A DNA stretch of 41,632 nt from Anaerolineae bacterium (GTDB lineage: Bacteria; Chloroflexota; Anaerolineae; Promineifilales; Promineifilaceae): positions 1 through 41,632 of the forward strand of contig JAMLHW010000023.1 of assembly GCA_023954475.1 (NCBI GenBank), in the 5' to 3' direction. The translations under genes were made by a program, and so were the position numbers. The notes under the pieces were generated by a model. It was not told where the DNA came from. It saw nothing but the letters and a program-made list of their open reading frames with translations, and did no database searches. Numbering within the stretch: the stretch's first letter is position 1; every line of letters starts with the position of its first letter. Positions 40,956-41,632 of this stretch are shown piece after piece.

Positions 40956-41010
40956 GGTCCGTACTCTCACTTAGCGGGGTGGGTACGGGCCTTTGCCTTT
41001 TGTGGCAAAG
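40956..41010. other. Structured region downstream of tRNA-Lys
   Basis: GGTCCGTAC (40956-40964) can pair with GTACGGGCC (40983-40991, one G-U), and CTTTGCC/GGCAAAG (40991-40997 with 41004-41010) forms a second hairpin. The second hairpin abuts the stop of the leftward HTH gene and may end its transcript, though no T-run follows on that strand. Confidence 0.4.
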
Positions 41011-41011
41011 C

Positions 41012-41200
41012 TCAGGTTCGTTTCATCACTTCGCGCTCAAATCGCTCAACTTCTTTTTTGTCAATCAAATACCCGGCTCGTGGCCCGACACCATCATAAC
41101 CAGCAATCTTGAGCTTTCCGCTACGAATATAGCGACGCACAGTGTATTCTGATTTCTCCCAACGCTCTGCCAAGTCCGCGACCTTAAGTTTATCGGCCAT
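41012..41200 (-). CDS. Small excisionase-like HTH DNA-binding protein
   Basis: The ATG at 41200 has AAGGA close upstream; longer starts (41236, 41257) are possible. The protein is 62 residues: LKVADLAERWEKSEYTVRRYIRSGKLKIAGYDGVGPRAGYLIDKKEVERF. This is the MerR/excisionase-type winged HTH (helix, turn, recognition helix YTVRRYIRSGKL, then a wing and a binding strand). Such proteins direct integrase excision of mobile elements or regulate small genes. Its place next to a tRNA and a nuclease fragment favours a mobile-element role. Confidence 0.75.
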   Translation of the reverse strand: MADKLKVADLAERWEKSEYTVRRYIRSGKLKIAGYDGVGPRAGYLIDKKEVERFEREVMKRT

Positions 41201-41382
41201 GTCCTTGGTCTCCCGTGGTACGTCGTACAACATCATACCACATACTATATCATGCACATCCTACAATGATCAAGTAATTCGAGAATATCGGCCGAATTAC
41301 GAACATCTGTAGCATTGATCCCTACGTCAAATCTAACGATAATTACAGAATCATCGTCATCTCACAAATAAATGATCGCGCC

Positions 41383-41632
41383 ATGTCAAAGTTCATCAAT
41401 TACTACAGCTATATCAAATCCACAGAATGGCGCAAGAAAGCAGATGAAGCCAAGAGCAGGGCAGGGCATCGATGCCAAGTCTGCAATCGTCCACAATCAA
41501 TTGTCACACTCAATGCTCACCACCGCACATACGAGCGACTAGGAAACGAACGACCAGAAGACATCACTGTTCTATGTCACGAATGTCATGAACTATTTGA
41601 GAAGCAGAACAAGATCGTTCGGCCAGCTGATG
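41383..41632 (+). CDS. HNH endonuclease-like protein, cut by window edge
   Basis: From the ATG at 41383 the frame is open to the edge (83 codons), beginning MSKFINYYSYIKSTEWRKKA. Zinc-type pairs CQVC (about residues 32-35) and CHEC (about 65-68) surround the HNH core LNAHHRTYERLGNERPEDITVLCHECHELF. That is the usual ββα-metal nuclease layout with the catalytic His in AHH. It may be a homing or phage-type nuclease. There is no obvious ribosome binding site, and the AT-richer sequence around it suggests transfer. Confidence 0.7.
   Translation, partial: MSKFINYYSYIKSTEWRKKADEAKSRAGHRCQVCNRPQSIVTLNAHHRTYERLGNERPEDITVLCHECHELFEKQNKIVRPAD

Larger units (their letters stand above)
430..41295. repeat. 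Highly iterated palindrome TCGGCCGA (about 68 copies)
   Basis: The exact octamer starts at 430, 1365, 1644, 2600, 3098, 3431, 3902, 3910, 3959, 5065, 6438, 8032, 8135, 8587, 8978, 9777, 9980, 10040, 11579, 11954, 12641, 13049, 13403, 13743, 14365, 14903, 15211, 16411, 16862, 17075, 19053, 20599, 20907, 21286, 21664, 23099, 23934, 24969, 25508, 25983, 26520, 27264, 28002, 28504, 29250, 30321, 31095, 31346, 31943, 32362, 32779, 32863, 34004, 34094, 34905, 35816, 35954, 36621, 37663, 38372, 38704, 39287, 39833, 39905, 40085, 40499, 40656 and 41288. Most copies extend to (T/A)TCGGCCGA(A/T). About ten copies are intergenic. In genes the frame reading Ser-Ala-Glu/Asp is commonest (about 36), then (Ile/Phe)-Gly-Arg (about 14), then X-Arg-Pro (about 8). 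CGGCCG outside the octamer is rare (about ten). The count was made by eye and may be off by one or two. Confidence 0.95.

Noticed and set aside
430-41295. TCGGCCGA as a uptake signal sequence
   Set aside because: Uptake sequences are usually asymmetric or enriched as terminators; this is a full palindrome, mostly within genes. It was not excluded fully, but HIP1-like behaviour fits better.

Overview
This is a chromosomal window of moderately high GC with dense genes on both strands. It looks like a member of the Chloroflexota, probably Anaerolineae or a relative. The pointers are an HTH-NB-ARC-TPR STAND regulator, a YfhO/GT39/flippase envelope cluster, an Elp3-type radical SAM/GNAT enzyme, a TIGR03960-type B12/radical SAM protein, an F420-type LLM oxidoreductase, VanW-domain and SH3-repeat exported proteins, and a DegS/NarL two-component pair. 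This assignment is an inference from gene content; the window has no rRNA or other marker that would fix it.

Layout: (1) 1-6.4 kb is an accessory-looking region. It holds a truncated HTH regulator, a tiny exported peptide, an exported triple-SH3 protein, a large STAND regulator, an orphan acidic protein, a pair of facing hairpins and a frame-disrupted HExxH putative metallopeptidase. (2) 6.5-12.7 kb holds a B12/radical SAM protein, a small unknown protein, a tandem UspA, a SHOCT-like membrane protein, an RluE-type pseudouridine synthase and two paralogous DUF1269 proteins. (3) 12.7-22 kb holds envelope and sugar genes: a GT39 glycosyltransferase, a Nudix hydrolase, a very long YfhO-flippase fusion, a polyprenol-phosphate mannosyltransferase-like GT2 and a GH1 beta-glycosidase. 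(4) 22-25.7 kb runs yebC, ruvC, a LuxR-type response regulator and its histidine kinase. (5) 25.7-31.1 kb is a metal and thiol-redox block: a CPH-type copper P-ATPase, a thioredoxin-like lipoprotein, a cytochrome c and a lipoprotein with three DsbA-like domains. (6) 31.2-40.6 kb is housekeeping: ruvA, lepB coupled to an extended rpiB, elp3, an LLM oxidoreductase, a VanW protein and a phospholipase-D-like protein. (7) The right end has tRNA-Lys(TTT), an excisionase-like HTH protein and an HNH nuclease cut by the window edge, which suggests the start of an integrated element.

Two signals stand out. First, the octamer palindrome TCGGCCGA occurs about 68 times by my manual count, against roughly one expected by chance. 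It lies in nearly every gene in all three reading frames, and also in intergenic DNA, promoters and gene ends. This is a highly iterated palindrome similar in behaviour to cyanobacterial HIP1. Second, the thioredoxin-like lipoprotein at 28129-28551 is open throughout except for two in-frame TGA codons placed exactly where the two cysteines of CxxC should be (TGA-Pro-Pro-TGA). A bacterial-SECIS-like hairpin follows at the right distance. The simplest reading is a UxxU selenoprotein beside other extracytoplasmic thiol-redox proteins.

The window also carries several families of short dispersed repeats, some inserted in frame inside unrelated proteins, and paired direct repeats (TAATCCG-like, 10 bp apart) upstream of both the STAND regulator and the exported SH3 protein.
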